DNA from: Trichomonas vaginalis G3
Taxonomy: Eukaryota > Parabasalia > Trichomonadida > Trichomonadidae
Direction of reading: 5' to 3'
Assembly: GCF_026262505.1 (NCBI RefSeq)
Contig: NC_067203.1
Location: 19,511,411-19,575,410, forward strand
Length of the DNA stretch: 64,000 bases
Shown here: positions 19,377 to 29,750 of the stretch, in pieces
Layout of the letters: each line of letters starts with the position of its first letter
Numbering within the stretch: position 1 is the first letter of the stretch
Position numbers and translations under genes: made by a program
Notes under the pieces: model-generated
Databases searched by the model: none
What the model saw: only the letters and a program-made list of their open reading frames with translations
Told to the model about the DNA's origin: nothing

Positions 19377-19955
19377 ATGTTCCCTATACTGTTTCTCATG
19401 GAGCGCCAGATTAATACAGACTGGAGCCAGTTCTGGTCTGAGAATATGTTTTTAACAGCTTGCGAAATATGTCAGTTGGTAGCTGATAAATACAGAAAAG
19501 GACAAATTGATGATTTAATTCCTGTTAATGACACAGAATGCAGTAAAGAATCAACCCAAAATCCATACTGCGGTCTAGTTAAAAACATAACTAAAGATCT
19601 TAACGCTACATTTCCAGACGAAATTCCAAAGAATGCTTGTGAAACAATTACCCCATGCATTTATTCCTCAAAAGAGTTTTCTGGACCACTCTGCTATTCA
19701 TGCAGACTATTCTACCATATCTATCACTCAATCAACGTTACAGATAAAGTTGCACACATGAAAAAGCTCTGTATTACTTCTCGTTCTACTTTCGCTGACT
19801 TATGCAGTGGCCTTGAGTTTTCAAGTACCCAGAAATTCTGGACCAACTTAGAAAAATCTAAAAACTCTCTTCAGCAATGCCGTCCATTCTGCCACAGGCC
19901 AGGAGAAAGGCCAATGAAGCAAAGAAGACCACATAGAGGCAGCCAGGAATTATAA
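19377..19955 (+). CDS. Protein with two saposin-like (SapB) domains
   Basis: A 192-residue cysteine-rich protein. Two blocks each have the saposin spacing of six cysteines. The first (about residues 23-98) has CEIC, then Cys before SKES, a Cys in PYCGL, and Cys near NACETITPC. The second (about 107-180) has LCYSCRLF, a Cys in KKLCI, a Cys in DLCSGL, and a QQCRPFC end. Trichomonads carry many such SAPLIP proteins, some of them pore-forming and lysosomal or secreted. The N-terminus (MFPILFLMERQ) is hydrophobic only for a few residues, so a signal peptide is doubtful and the true start may differ. The C-terminal tail is basic and Pro/Arg-rich. Pore-forming activity is inferred from family only. 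Confidence 0.65.
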   Translation: MFPILFLMERQINTDWSQFWSENMFLTACEICQLVADKYRKGQIDDLIPVNDTECSKESTQNPYCGLVKNITKDLNATFPDEIPKNACETITPCIYSSKEFSGPLCYSCRLFYHIYHSINVTDKVAHMKKLCITSRSTFADLCSGLEFSSTQKFWTNLEKSKNSLQQCRPFCHRPGERPMKQRRPHRGSQEL

Positions 19956-20603
19956 CCTCATTCTGAATATTAAATTTGTACTTTAATTGTCTAAAGCACT
20001 CATAGTAATTAATATTTTACGATTTTTGCATACTCCGTTAGACAGTTGTTTTTGATTTTGAGCTGATTCCATTCAAACCAAAATAATTTGTATGATTTGT
20101 TATTAATCACTAAGGTTGTCAATATTTCTTTGAAATAATATGATGTATTCTATCTTATTGGCTAAAGTTAAGTAAAATTTAAAAATATTGCTTTGAAATC
20201 ATGAATAATTGTTTTAAATTCAAGGTAAAATAGATTCAATTAACAAAATAAGCCCTTCGACTCGATTTGAAAATTCCAAAAATTATTAGAAATATATTGT
20301 TTAAATCAAAATTATATAATTTTTACTTATTTTTTTATGTGTTGGAAAAAGTTTGTTGGACGTCCACAACTATTGTGATGAATCAGCTCTGGCTGGGTGA
20401 TACGAATATTGACCAAAAATATGAAAAATCCAATGAAAAACATTTCGAAATTTTTGTTCCTTTTTTTCAAAGGTTAAAATGGATGAATATAAGAAATTTT
20501 ATCCTGATAGATTATTTCCTACAAATCTACAATGTGTTAATTTGACTTGTTTGAAAAAAATTTTTAAATTTTGCCAAAGTTTTTTTTCCAATATTATTAG
20601 GCG
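19956..20603. other. Intergenic stretch without a gene
   Basis: About 650 AT-rich bases. An open frame from about 20267 starts only with TTG, is strongly AT-biased and has no recognisable domain, so I do not call it. A small palindrome around TTGGACGTCCA (20355-20365) is the only structure noted. Confidence 0.5.
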
Positions 20604-23600
20604 ATGTTCTTCAATTACCAACAAATGGTTTTACCAGTATCTGAGCTAAGATCTCAATTGTACAAAGGAATTCAGTCTAAACGTCTCGATTCGACATTTT
20701 CGTTTAAAATATTTCCGGTCTTTAAGTTCTGCACGAAGCCAGAGACTCTTATGGAATATTTAGAAGAAGTTATAGCCCCTTACATTAACTACATACATTC
20801 AAATTCCGATAAATTAACCCACGATTTTTTTGAAAGTACAATCATCATTATGTATATGTTTTCACATCAGTTAGTAGAGTTTTCAGACAGAATCGATGTT
20901 TTTTCCAAAGATTTTAATCTAATCTACGATTTACTTACAAAGGTATTCAATTTCCCAACAACAACTTCTCAAAGGAAATTTGTGACTTCCAGCCTCGATT
21001 ACGATAACCCCCAAGTCAAAAATTTGTACGTCAATCAAAATTTATTAAATAATACAAAATATTCCTTTGTTCAATACATTGCAAGTTCTGGAATTCTAAA
21101 CGTCAACTCAACTAGTCTTTACAACAAAGAATTCTCCAAGTTCTACAAAAAAGTCGGACTTTTATTAGCTCCTTTTCTTGTTACTGAGTTCTGCGATTAT
21201 TTAGCAATAAAGTTGGCCGATTATTACGAAAATATCGATATTCTTACATTCCTTATCTCATTACATTTAAGTCAACAGAATTATGATATAGTATCTGCAC
21301 TTTTCTTCGACAAAATATCAGAGCTAATGAAAGATAACATGGATTCATGCATGGAATGCTTACACAGTATCAGCCAGACATCTTCTCCTTTGACACTCGC
21401 CGCATTAAAAGAATTCATGGTAGATAAGGGATTTGCGTTATTTAAACACAACGATTACCTCGAGCAATTAAAATTTTTACTTCAGAAAATATCATCCTTG
21501 CTTTCCAATGAGGAATTATACTCAATTTTGAGGTTGAATAATAATTTGATCGAAAGTGTCACTCAATATCAGACAGATCTCGCACCAGACATCATAGAAA
21601 TATTAGCCAACATTAATATCAACGCAGCATTACCTTTTGTCATTGATTTATTCGAGAAAAATAATGCAGATTTCAAGGATCCGAGAAATATCATTTATCT
21701 TGTTCTTCTTCATGGTTCAATCAATGATTTCAACAAGATCATGGCTTCTGCTGCCAACTACAAAGACATTTTCATTGATTTGATCCAAAATAACAAAGAT
21801 TTCGATCCTTCTTATTTGATAACAATTTGTAAAGTTATCAAAAACCTCTCGCTCGAAGTTAATTGTTTGCAGGAAATTTCGGATTCATTAATGGACAGTT
21901 TAGACTCATTAGACGTTGCAAAAGTATTCGCAGACTATGATTTCCTGCCCATTTCTGATCAGGAATATTTTTGTTTGATAACTCCAAACTGTCAAAACCG
22001 TTATTTGGCTCTCAAAAAGAGAAATCTTCATTACAAGATTAGCGACACAGAAAACAAAGGCTGGGTTGATTACGCTATTCAATGCTTTGATGAAACAAAA
22101 GATGTGTTTTTCGCTGAACAACTCGCAAAAACTAACAACAAAGAAATAATCCAGAAATTAATAAACGAACTAAAAAGTGTCGATTTCATGTTGTCAAAAA
22201 CAAATTTAACAGATTTTGACTTCACAAATGTAATTCCAAGAGATTATTCTCAAGAAATACTCAAAGATAAGAATAATTTCGTTTTAATCCATAAAATTCC
22301 AAAATTTAAATTTAATTTCGATGCAAATTTGGCTGAAACCGTTTGTAAACTTCTCAATTCAGAAAATGAAGTGATTTGCGGTTATTACTATTTAGATAAT
22401 GCCATAGAATATGCAGGAGAAGAGTTTTGGTCTAAAATAAGTGAAATCCCGCTCAAAAATGATTTCAATTTCTTGCCAGTAATTCATTTTTATTCAATGC
22501 TAAAAATTGGCAAATTTGACACAATTTACATGTCAAAAATTTTATCACAACTTATTAAGTCGAACAACGACAAGGCTGTTATTGATTTTATTGAGAAATT
22601 GGGCGACAACAAAATCGATTTCAGAAGTCTCAAAAATACAAAATTACCAAACTCTAATTTTGTCATAAATCTTTTGAAACAATGTGATAATTTGACACCA
22701 GAATTAGCTGATGAAGCATTTTTGACATTCCCAATCAAGTCATTCCGTTATTTGGCTACAAAATCCGATAAAGGTGAAATATTCCAAAATAACCTTAAAT
22801 CAAGATTGAATACTTTATTGGCCGGCCAAATAACCATTCCTGAATTTGAAGAGATTATTGATGTTTATTTCGATATCACTGAAAACGAATTTGCTTTAGA
22901 ATTGGCTTTCCAACTTTTCACAACAGAATTTACTCCTATTTTCAGAACCAATATGTTTTACAAGAAAATTTCGAAAGTTTTTGCAGATAATTTCGAATTG
23001 TTCAAATGTTTCCTCAGCGAATGCGAACTTGCAAAAACTTATTCCTCTCCTTTCATAAAAGCTCTTGGAGAAATGTCACTTTTTGTCAATTCATCTGATT
23101 CCAAACTTGCGAAAGATGCTTCAGATGCTGCCAAAAATAAAAACGTTAGCGGTTATCAAACTGCCAATGACATTTTGTCAAAATTGCCAAAACGTTTTGA
23201 GATGACATTCTTGGAGAAAAACATCACAGATAATGAGGTAAAATATGTGACAGAGAATCATTTCAATCTCACAAACTGTGATTCAATAAATTCAGGAATT
23301 TCTGACACTTTTTCTGTTTACGAAGATTTAGAAGAAAACAAAATTATCAGAAAACAAAGATATTTGACGAAAACTCCCAAATATTTCGTCATTTCTTTGT
23401 TTTCAAGTTCAAATGACACAAAAGTTGATGAACAAATAGATTTGACAGATTATATCTTGCAAAGTGGCAAAACCGCTGTCTATCGTCTTTGTTCATATGT
23501 TGGTAAGAAAAATGACAAGTATCATTTGAACCAATTTTCACCTGTTTTGGCTTTTTACCAGAAACAAAAGTCAGAAACATATCTTTCATATAAACCTGAT

Positions 23601-25742
23601 GAAAAGAAATCAGAAATCATCGAAGAAATAATGAAATTAGATTTCGAAGTTTTCGATAAATTCGAATTATCGTTCTTCATGTTTAACGAGCTCAATTCTG
23701 CCGATTTGTTTGAATATTTCTGTCAAAATGATCCTTCTTTCATCGAAAGTTGTGTTGAAAGTAATTTGTCAGAAATTTGCCAGTTATCGTCTGACAAAAT
23801 TTCTATTTTTGGAGAACTCATCAAAGACTATGAAGATACAGACCTCCTTAGACAGTTGTTACTTGATTTATTGACAAAACCAGAAACAATTTCCAACGCC
23901 GTTTCACTTTTAATCTCTAAAACAAAAGACATCAAAGAAGTATTTGAAATTTTCGTTTCAAATCATATACCTCTAAAGCCATTATTGCAAAACGTGACAG
24001 ATCAAATTATCACATTTGATGACTCGATGATTTCTATGATAATGAAAGATAAGGAAGCAATGTATTATATTCTGAGTTTGGCTGACTACAAATTCATCCA
24101 ATTCTTCCTTCCTTTGTCAAAAATTTCTGAAGAAGAATTTGACAAAATTTCCAAAATCGTCCCGTCTGATTATTTGTCAGAAATGCTGATTAGAAACGGC
24201 AACAAAGTCTTTGCGAAGAAGTTCAATTCTCAGTGCCAAGACAACGAGAAATTCAAAGCTTTCATTGGCGAAATCAACGAAAAATCAATTTTAGAAATGT
24301 TGAATTCCAATTCAATTTCTACAATTGAAAATTCAGTTCATTTGGCCGCAGAAAGCAATTTAGTAGGAAAACTCGATAACGAATGCATTAGAGGCATCCT
24401 AAGCATCATTCATTCCGATATCTGCACCGAACAAAACCTTTCAAGACTTAGATGTTATTTAGATCTTTTAGGAAACAAAAGTCTTTTCCCTAAGAGTGAA
24501 TCAAACTATTTGATTTCTTACATTTATAGATGTGCTCGCAATAGAATCGAATATTCATTTTATAACCAGATTCTTCCTTTAGAAAACTTTGATTGGGCAG
24601 TTGGTACCGCAATTATTGCATTTAATCCATCAATGAATTTGATTGAAATTGCTTTCATCGCCAGTTTGAAGCTTTACTCATATTTTGCTGTGAAGAACCT
24701 AGAAAAATATAATGATGCTTTAACATTTGATTTCATCGAAGTTGTCGCAAACGAAATCCACAAACAACTTGCTAAGAAAGATATTGACCAAAATCTTATT
24801 AGATGGTATCACGACATCTTACTAAGATTCCCAAGAGTTTGGAATTTCGTGAAACCCATTTTTGATGATGGAACATTTGGCGTAATTAACGATAAAGAAG
24901 GTTTTCTTTTGGTTGCATTAATAGCCTTGTTTGATAGTGGATTTACTTACCCGAACGAAGAAAAAAGATTAATGTCTGATTATGTTTTCTCTTACTTTGC
25001 TAAAAACCAAAATTTGATTCCACAAGAATACGATGTAAGAGTGCAAACAATCATGAATATGATTAGTGGATTCAAATGGATGAGTGACACAAACTACATG
25101 GTTGACAAATTGCATTTCTTCGCAAATGCTTCCTTCGTTTTCCCATTTATAAGATCTTATATTTTCCAGAATAATTTCGTTGGAAATATCAAAACATTGT
25201 ACTCAAACATTATCCCTGTTGATGTTTGCAACGAATTAAGTTACTTAGTACAGATTTTGCTGCAAAAGAGTTTGATTACTGAAGTTATTTCTTCCTCACA
25301 TGACATTACTTCAACTGCAAGAATGTTGTTTGATTCGTTCGACATTTGCAAGAAATCTTGGCCTGCAACTGAAATTTTGATTGATTGTTTGCTGAAAATC
25401 AAATCAAGTAACGTCAAAGATGTCGTGAAATACATTGATTTGGATGGTTTCTACAAGTGTTTGAAGGTTATTCCAATGGACTACAGGTGGATGAACATCA
25501 GAATAATCATTGTTTACTTGATGAACGCAAACAATAACAGCATTGATTTGAATGACATAAGATCTTTCATTAACACAATTAAAGTCGAAAAAGAAGAGCA
25601 AGAAAGAGTTGCAATCGCTGCAAACATTATCAGAAAGTTACCTGAGAAATGGCCGATTATTTTGAAGAACGAATTTGACTCAAAATTCAAACAAATGAGA
25701 CAAATACCAGAACTAGAAAAGTATGTCAAAATACTTTACTAA
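20604..25742 (+). CDS. Very large unknown alpha-helical protein
   Basis: A clean frame of 1712 codons from ATG 20604 to TAA 25742. I do not recognise the product. It has no signal peptide and no clear membrane segment. It is rich in Leu, Ile, Phe, Asn, Lys and Glu/Asp and looks helical from end to end with irregular hydrophobic periodicity, as in HEAT/ARM-like scaffolds such as nucleoporins, vesicle-coat or ribosome-biogenesis factors. It lacks low-complexity tails. A moderately bulky insertion around residues 860-960 (DSINSGISDTFSVYEDLEE) may be a loop. The intact length argues for selection. Codon use is average, so expression is probably modest. Its 3' end overlaps TAAATAAA. Confidence 0.75.
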   Translation: MFFNYQQMVLPVSELRSQLYKGIQSKRLDSTFSFKIFPVFKFCTKPETLMEYLEEVIAPYINYIHSNSDKLTHDFFESTIIIMYMFSHQLVEFSDRIDVFSKDFNLIYDLLTKVFNFPTTTSQRKFVTSSLDYDNPQVKNLYVNQNLLNNTKYSFVQYIASSGILNVNSTSLYNKEFSKFYKKVGLLLAPFLVTEFCDYLAIKLADYYENIDILTFLISLHLSQQNYDIVSALFFDKISELMKDNMDSCMECLHSISQTSSPLTLAALKEFMVDKGFALFKHNDYLEQLKFLLQKISSLLSNEELYSILRLNNNLIESVTQYQTDLAPDIIEILANININAALPFVIDLFEKNNADFKDPRNIIYLVLLHGSINDFNKIMASAANYKDIFIDLIQNNKDFDPSYLITICKVIKNLSLEVNCLQEISDSLMDSLDSLDVAKVFADYDFLPISDQEYFCLITPNCQNRYLALKKRNLHYKISDTENKGWVDYAIQCFDETKDVFFAEQLAKTNNKEIIQKLINELKSVDFMLSKTNLTDFDFTNVIPRDYSQEILKDKNNFVLIHKIPKFKFNFDANLAETVCKLLNSENEVICGYYYLDNAIEYAGEEFWSKISEIPLKNDFNFLPVIHFYSMLKIGKFDTIYMSKILSQLIKSNNDKAVIDFIEKLGDNKIDFRSLKNTKLPNSNFVINLLKQCDNLTPELADEAFLTFPIKSFRYLATKSDKGEIFQNNLKSRLNTLLAGQITIPEFEEIIDVYFDITENEFALELAFQLFTTEFTPIFRTNMFYKKISKVFADNFELFKCFLSECELAKTYSSPFIKALGEMSLFVNSSDSKLAKDASDAAKNKNVSGYQTANDILSKLPKRFEMTFLEKNITDNEVKYVTENHFNLTNCDSINSGISDTFSVYEDLEENKIIRKQRYLTKTPKYFVISLFSSSNDTKVDEQIDLTDYILQSGKTAVYRLCSYVGKKNDKYHLNQFSPVLAFYQKQKSETYLSYKPDEKKSEIIEEIMKLDFEVFDKFELSFFMFNELNSADLFEYFCQNDPSFIESCVESNLSEICQLSSDKISIFGELIKDYEDTDLLRQLLLDLLTKPETISNAVSLLISKTKDIKEVFEIFVSNHIPLKPLLQNVTDQIITFDDSMISMIMKDKEAMYYILSLADYKFIQFFLPLSKISEEEFDKISKIVPSDYLSEMLIRNGNKVFAKKFNSQCQDNEKFKAFIGEINEKSILEMLNSNSISTIENSVHLAAESNLVGKLDNECIRGILSIIHSDICTEQNLSRLRCYLDLLGNKSLFPKSESNYLISYIYRCARNRIEYSFYNQILPLENFDWAVGTAIIAFNPSMNLIEIAFIASLKLYSYFAVKNLEKYNDALTFDFIEVVANEIHKQLAKKDIDQNLIRWYHDILLRFPRVWNFVKPIFDDGTFGVINDKEGFLLVALIALFDSGFTYPNEEKRLMSDYVFSYFAKNQNLIPQEYDVRVQTIMNMISGFKWMSDTNYMVDKLHFFANASFVFPFIRSYIFQNNFVGNIKTLYSNIIPVDVCNELSYLVQILLQKSLITEVISSSHDITSTARMLFDSFDICKKSWPATEILIDCLLKIKSSNVKDVVKYIDLDGFYKCLKVIPMDYRWMNIRIIIVYLMNANNNSIDLNDIRSFINTIKVEKEEQERVAIAANIIRKLPEKWPIILKNEFDSKFKQMRQIPELEKYVKILY

Positions 25743-26271
25743 ATAAAACATTTTTATTTTTCTAAAATATTTTTTCTCATTTGAGTGCGAAAAGGCTTTT
25801 TATCTTTGACAAAAGTTGAACTAAAAGGTCAGCATTGAATTTAATTACCTCAAATTATAGTATATATTATAGTGGTATTACATTCTAATATATAAGCACG
25901 AAAGGCTCATCTTGGCGAAGATATTAAAACTTTTAAAATTGAAAGGGCGGAACCGGAGGCATTCAAATTCAACAATTCTATGATATATTCTATTGAGATT
26001 TTGATAATAAATCTTTTGTTTCAGCAATATATTGGAAAGTTACATCTCTATTTATTACCTTTGCTGTTAATTTTGAATGTAAAATCTTCAAAAACATCAA
26101 ATCATCTTAGTTCATAGAAACATATTTTTAAATTTGAGAGCTATTTTTTACCACATTTTTTCGAGGTTATATAAGGATCATGCTTGGAGAAAGGTCTCTT
26201 CTAACACCAAAATTTAGTTTGTGGATCGCAGCAGTTATTTCTCCAAACGAGATCCATATGTTAAGTTCATA
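25743..26271. other. Intergenic stretch left of the MITE
   Basis: About 530 bases with no supported gene. The last eight bases (26264-26271, AGTTCATA) are the left target-site duplication of the MITE that follows. Confidence 0.55.
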
Positions 26272-26466
26272 TAAGGGTGCACTTACCACTTTCTGACATT
26301 CTCTCAATTTTTTTGACACACAAGCTTTATATCCCAATTCTCTAAGGTCAAAAGTTATTATAAATCACTGTTCAGTTCCTAAAATGGCTATTATACTCTT
26401 TTGCCCTTAAAATAAAAATATGTTGATATTATCTGAGCGTGCCAGAAAGTTGTAAGTGCACCCTTA
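26272..26466. mobile_element. 195-bp MITE with 8-bp target duplication
   Basis: Terminal inverted repeats of 24 bases start TAAGGGTGCACTTAC and differ at one position. The element is flanked by exact 8-bp duplications AGTTCATA (26264-26271 and 26467-26474). The 8-bp duplication and short TIR fit the hAT superfamily; there is no coding capacity. Its first six bases, TAAGGG, are shared with the larger inverted-repeat element at 38915-40406. Confidence 0.85.
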
Positions 26467-26520
26467 AGTTCATAAAAAAAATTAAGAATTGATACAAAAA
26501 TTTAAGATAAACAAGAAAAA

Positions 26521-27917
26521 TTAAACAAATCTCTCTTTGCCACGAAGCACAGTGGATCCATTAATTATATTATTATTTGATTTCTTATTTGAGAACTGGA
26601 ACAATCTCTGGAACCATTCTTGTTTCGTTAACTGGGAAATGAAACCATTTTTATTCGTATCGATTTCCTTTGCTGCTTTTTCTTCTAATGCTCGCACGAT
26701 ATCAGCTGCTCCATTTTCTTTTGCGTAGTAAAGTGGTGTTTTCCCATAAATGTCAACGATGTTTGGATCAGCATTTTCTGTCAGAAGATAAATTACAGAA
26801 TCGTAATCATTTCTTATACAAGCGTAATGAAGAAGTGTTCTCTTATAATGATCAGTTGCATTTATATATTTAACATGATCCAAAAGTCCCCTATAATTTT
26901 CTTTTGACGGATTTGATAAACAATTCAATGTGAAATTATTATTTTCGTTACTTCCAGTTACCATAATCAGTAAATTATTGTAACTTGCTTTGAGATCAAT
27001 TTGTTGGATTTTTGTATTCTTAAAACAAAGAAAAATAAACAATAAAAAGAAGAATAAAGAAAATAAAATGCAAACAATTGTTGATGCAAATAATTTCTTG
27101 TACTTATTCTTTGTATGTTCGTTGATTAATTTATTTACTTCGTCTTTTTCTTTTCTGTATTTTTCGTTCTCTAAATTTAAAATAGAATACTCGTTATTGC
27201 AGTTGGTGAATTCGTTATCTGCCCTTTGATAATAATCATTGAATTTGTCTGTTATATTTTCTGTGCAAAACTTGTAAAGAACGCTTTCGAAACCGAAAAT
27301 TTGGAAAGAATCTTGGAGTAATTCAAGAAGATGTTGAATGTGTAATTGCGTAAGATCATCTATAGTGATGTATTCCGCTAAATTGTTGTAGTTGCTATCG
27401 ATTTTCATGAGGGAAATGATTAAATCGTTATTCCTCGTATTTTGAGCAATTTCATAGAAAAATCTTTTACTAAAACGTTCGCATGGTGGAAGAAAGCTTT
27501 CGAGATTAATAGATGAAAAGTGTTCAAGACTGAATTCCAATATTTCTTGCTCTATTTGAGGATCAAATTTTTCTGGTCTCTTGTATGCATTGTTTTGGTT
27601 GTAAATACCCTCGTAGCAATCGATGAATTCCTCGATTTCTAGTAATTTTGCTAATTCGTATAAATCTTGAGAGATATCGAATTTCAGAATTTTTAAGAAG
27701 TGTGGTTCGAATAAAACTCTTATAAAGTCGAGCGAATCTTTAGCGCGTTGCTCAAAATTTATGATGCAACGATTATATCCTAAGTTATAATTATTTTTTA
27801 GAATTAAGCTTTTTTCAATAACGTTTTTCGTTTGTGCAAGCTGTCTATTATTGATGTTGAATAGAAACTGCCTTGAGTTTGCCTGAATCGTATCAAATTG
27901 TATTATTTTTGGGTCTA
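26521..27917 (-). CDS. Membrane ankyrin protein, DUF3447-like N-terminus
   Basis: The frame runs from about 27917 to the stop at 26521 (about 465 codons). The N-terminal 300 residues are helical and resemble the DUF3447-type domain in front of trichomonad ankyrins, starting VDPKIIQFDTIQANSRQF. A strong membrane segment follows a coiled coil (LFASTIVCILFSLFFFLLFI). Then come two ankyrin repeats (RTLLHYACIRNDYDSVIYLL and KTPLYYAKENGAADIVRAL) and an EF-hand-like loop (DTNKNGFIS). No in-frame ATG exists upstream of the conserved start; the codon where MDP would be expected reads GTA. A TGTCACTTTT motif sits about 15-25 bases upstream, as in intact promoters here. So either the start codon has mutated or a first exon is hidden. 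Function unknown; topology suggests a membrane-tethered scaffold. Confidence 0.7.
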
Positions 27918-28514
27918 CTAGAAAAAAGTTAAAAAAGTGACAACAAATTTAAGATATTTTTATGTTTCGGGTGCCAAAATGATCGAATAACATTTAAACG
28001 ATAAAAATTATCAATGTTGTCAAAATTTTAAATCAAAATGACAAGAATCGACAAAATTGAGATTTTATAGACATAAAGTGAAATAAAATATCAAAGCAAA
28101 ATATTTCGGTGGAAATTCATCGTCCTGTTTGACTTTGAAATTATCAATTTTTTGACATAGTGCGATTTATCGCTCGAGGCACTAAAATTTCGAATTGCCT
28201 CATGTATTGTCTAAAGTTTACGGGCCGATGAGTTTATTCTTATTTGTCAAAGCATTGTCGTAGAACACTATACGACAATAATCAGCGACAGTTCTAGCAT
28301 CGAGAACTTATTCTACCTTTTATTAGCAAATTCATTAAAAAATGGGGTAAAATCTTTTGAAATTGAAATCCGAATTATTAATTTATAGCTTTTAATTTAG
28401 TTCTCAGAATGCTTTTAATAACTTGCAGCTATCCAATCAATAGATGTATATATTAACTCAGTGAAGATAAAAAACTTTAAATTTTTAAATTTATAAACAT
28501 GTTTATTAAAAAAT
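27918..28514. other. Intergenic stretch with small palindromes
   Basis: No gene is supported. AAAAAAGTGACA at 27931-27942 is the promoter-like motif of the ankyrin gene. Small hairpins occur, for example GAGGCA...TGCCTC (28175-28200) and ATTGTCGTA...TATACGACAAT (28254-28279). The H4 mRNA 3' end reaches into the right side. Confidence 0.5.
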
Positions 28515-28999
<485 letters not shown>

Positions 29000-29416
29000 A
29001 TGGCTCGTACAAAGCAGACAGCTAGAAAATCCACAGGTGGCAAGACCCCACGTAAGTCCCTCGGTGCCAAGGCCGCCCGCAAGTCAACACCAACAATCGA
29101 CTCCCAGGGCGCTAAGAAGCAACATCGTTTCCGCCCAGGTACAGTCGCTCTTCGTGAAATCCGTAAGTACCAGAAGAGCACAGATCTTCTTATCCGTAAG
29201 CTCCCATTCCAGCGTCTCGTCAGAGAAATCGCTTCTGGCTTCCGTGGCGATCTTCGTTTCCAGTCCTCCGCTATTGCTGCCCTTCAGGAAGCTTCTGAAG
29301 CTTACCTTGTCGGTCTCTTCGAAGACACAAACCTTTGCGCCATCCACGCTAACAGAGTTACAATCATGGAACGTGATGTCCAACTCGCTCAGCGTATCCG
29401 TGGCGAACGTAACTAA
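29000..29416 (+). CDS. H3: Histone H3
   Basis: Core nucleosomal histone. I start at ATG 29000 because the next residues are the invariant [14 protein letters not shown]; an in-frame ATG 18 bases upstream lies within the initiator and would spoil the tail. K4, K9, S10, K14, K18, K23, K27 and S28 are all kept. The core follows with [31 protein letters not shown] and [16 protein letters not shown]. The linker before the core ([17 protein letters not shown]) is two residues longer than in animals and the end reads [11 protein letters not shown]. It is the canonical rather than centromeric type, judged by the tail and the loop-1 length. Stop is TAAA. Confidence 0.97.
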   Translation: MARTKQTARKSTGGKTPRKSLGAKAARKSTPTIDSQGAKKQHRFRPGTVALREIRKYQKSTDLLIRKLPFQRLVREIASGFRGDLRFQSSAIAALQEASEAYLVGLFEDTNLCAIHANRVTIMERDVQLAQRIRGERN

Positions 29417-29750
29417 AGAATTTGTTTATTTACAGGATATTATTAACTCTTTTCCTCCTACAAAAAGAACTTACAATATTAAAAATCAATATAATATCAC
29501 AATGATGTATTTGTGTAATCCATGTAAAACATATGAAGGTCGACATCAAACGATTTGGCAAAATAAGAATTAGAATGATATCATATATTCTCTCATGAAA
29601 TTCATAATATTTTTTTATTTTTGGCTTGAAACATCAGTATATAGAGTTGGAAAACAATAAGATACCAATCTCAAAAGGATTGAATATGCTTTATTGATAA
29701 TGTTATGATTTGTAGGGATGAATCAAGAAATGAAAAAGTGACAATTAAAA
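29417..29750. other. Intergenic stretch without a gene
   Basis: About 330 bases. Contains the H3 3' end and, just before the next gene, GAAAAAGTGACA (29732-29743), 8 bases from its ATG. Nothing else is supported. Confidence 0.5.

Noticed and set aside
20267-20545. Possible 92-codon gene
   Set aside because: Begins with TTG, is extremely AT-rich and shows no recognisable motif.
28160-28290. Structured RNA gene upstream of the membrane ankyrin gene
   Set aside because: Only two short palindromes without a larger conserved fold that I can recognise.
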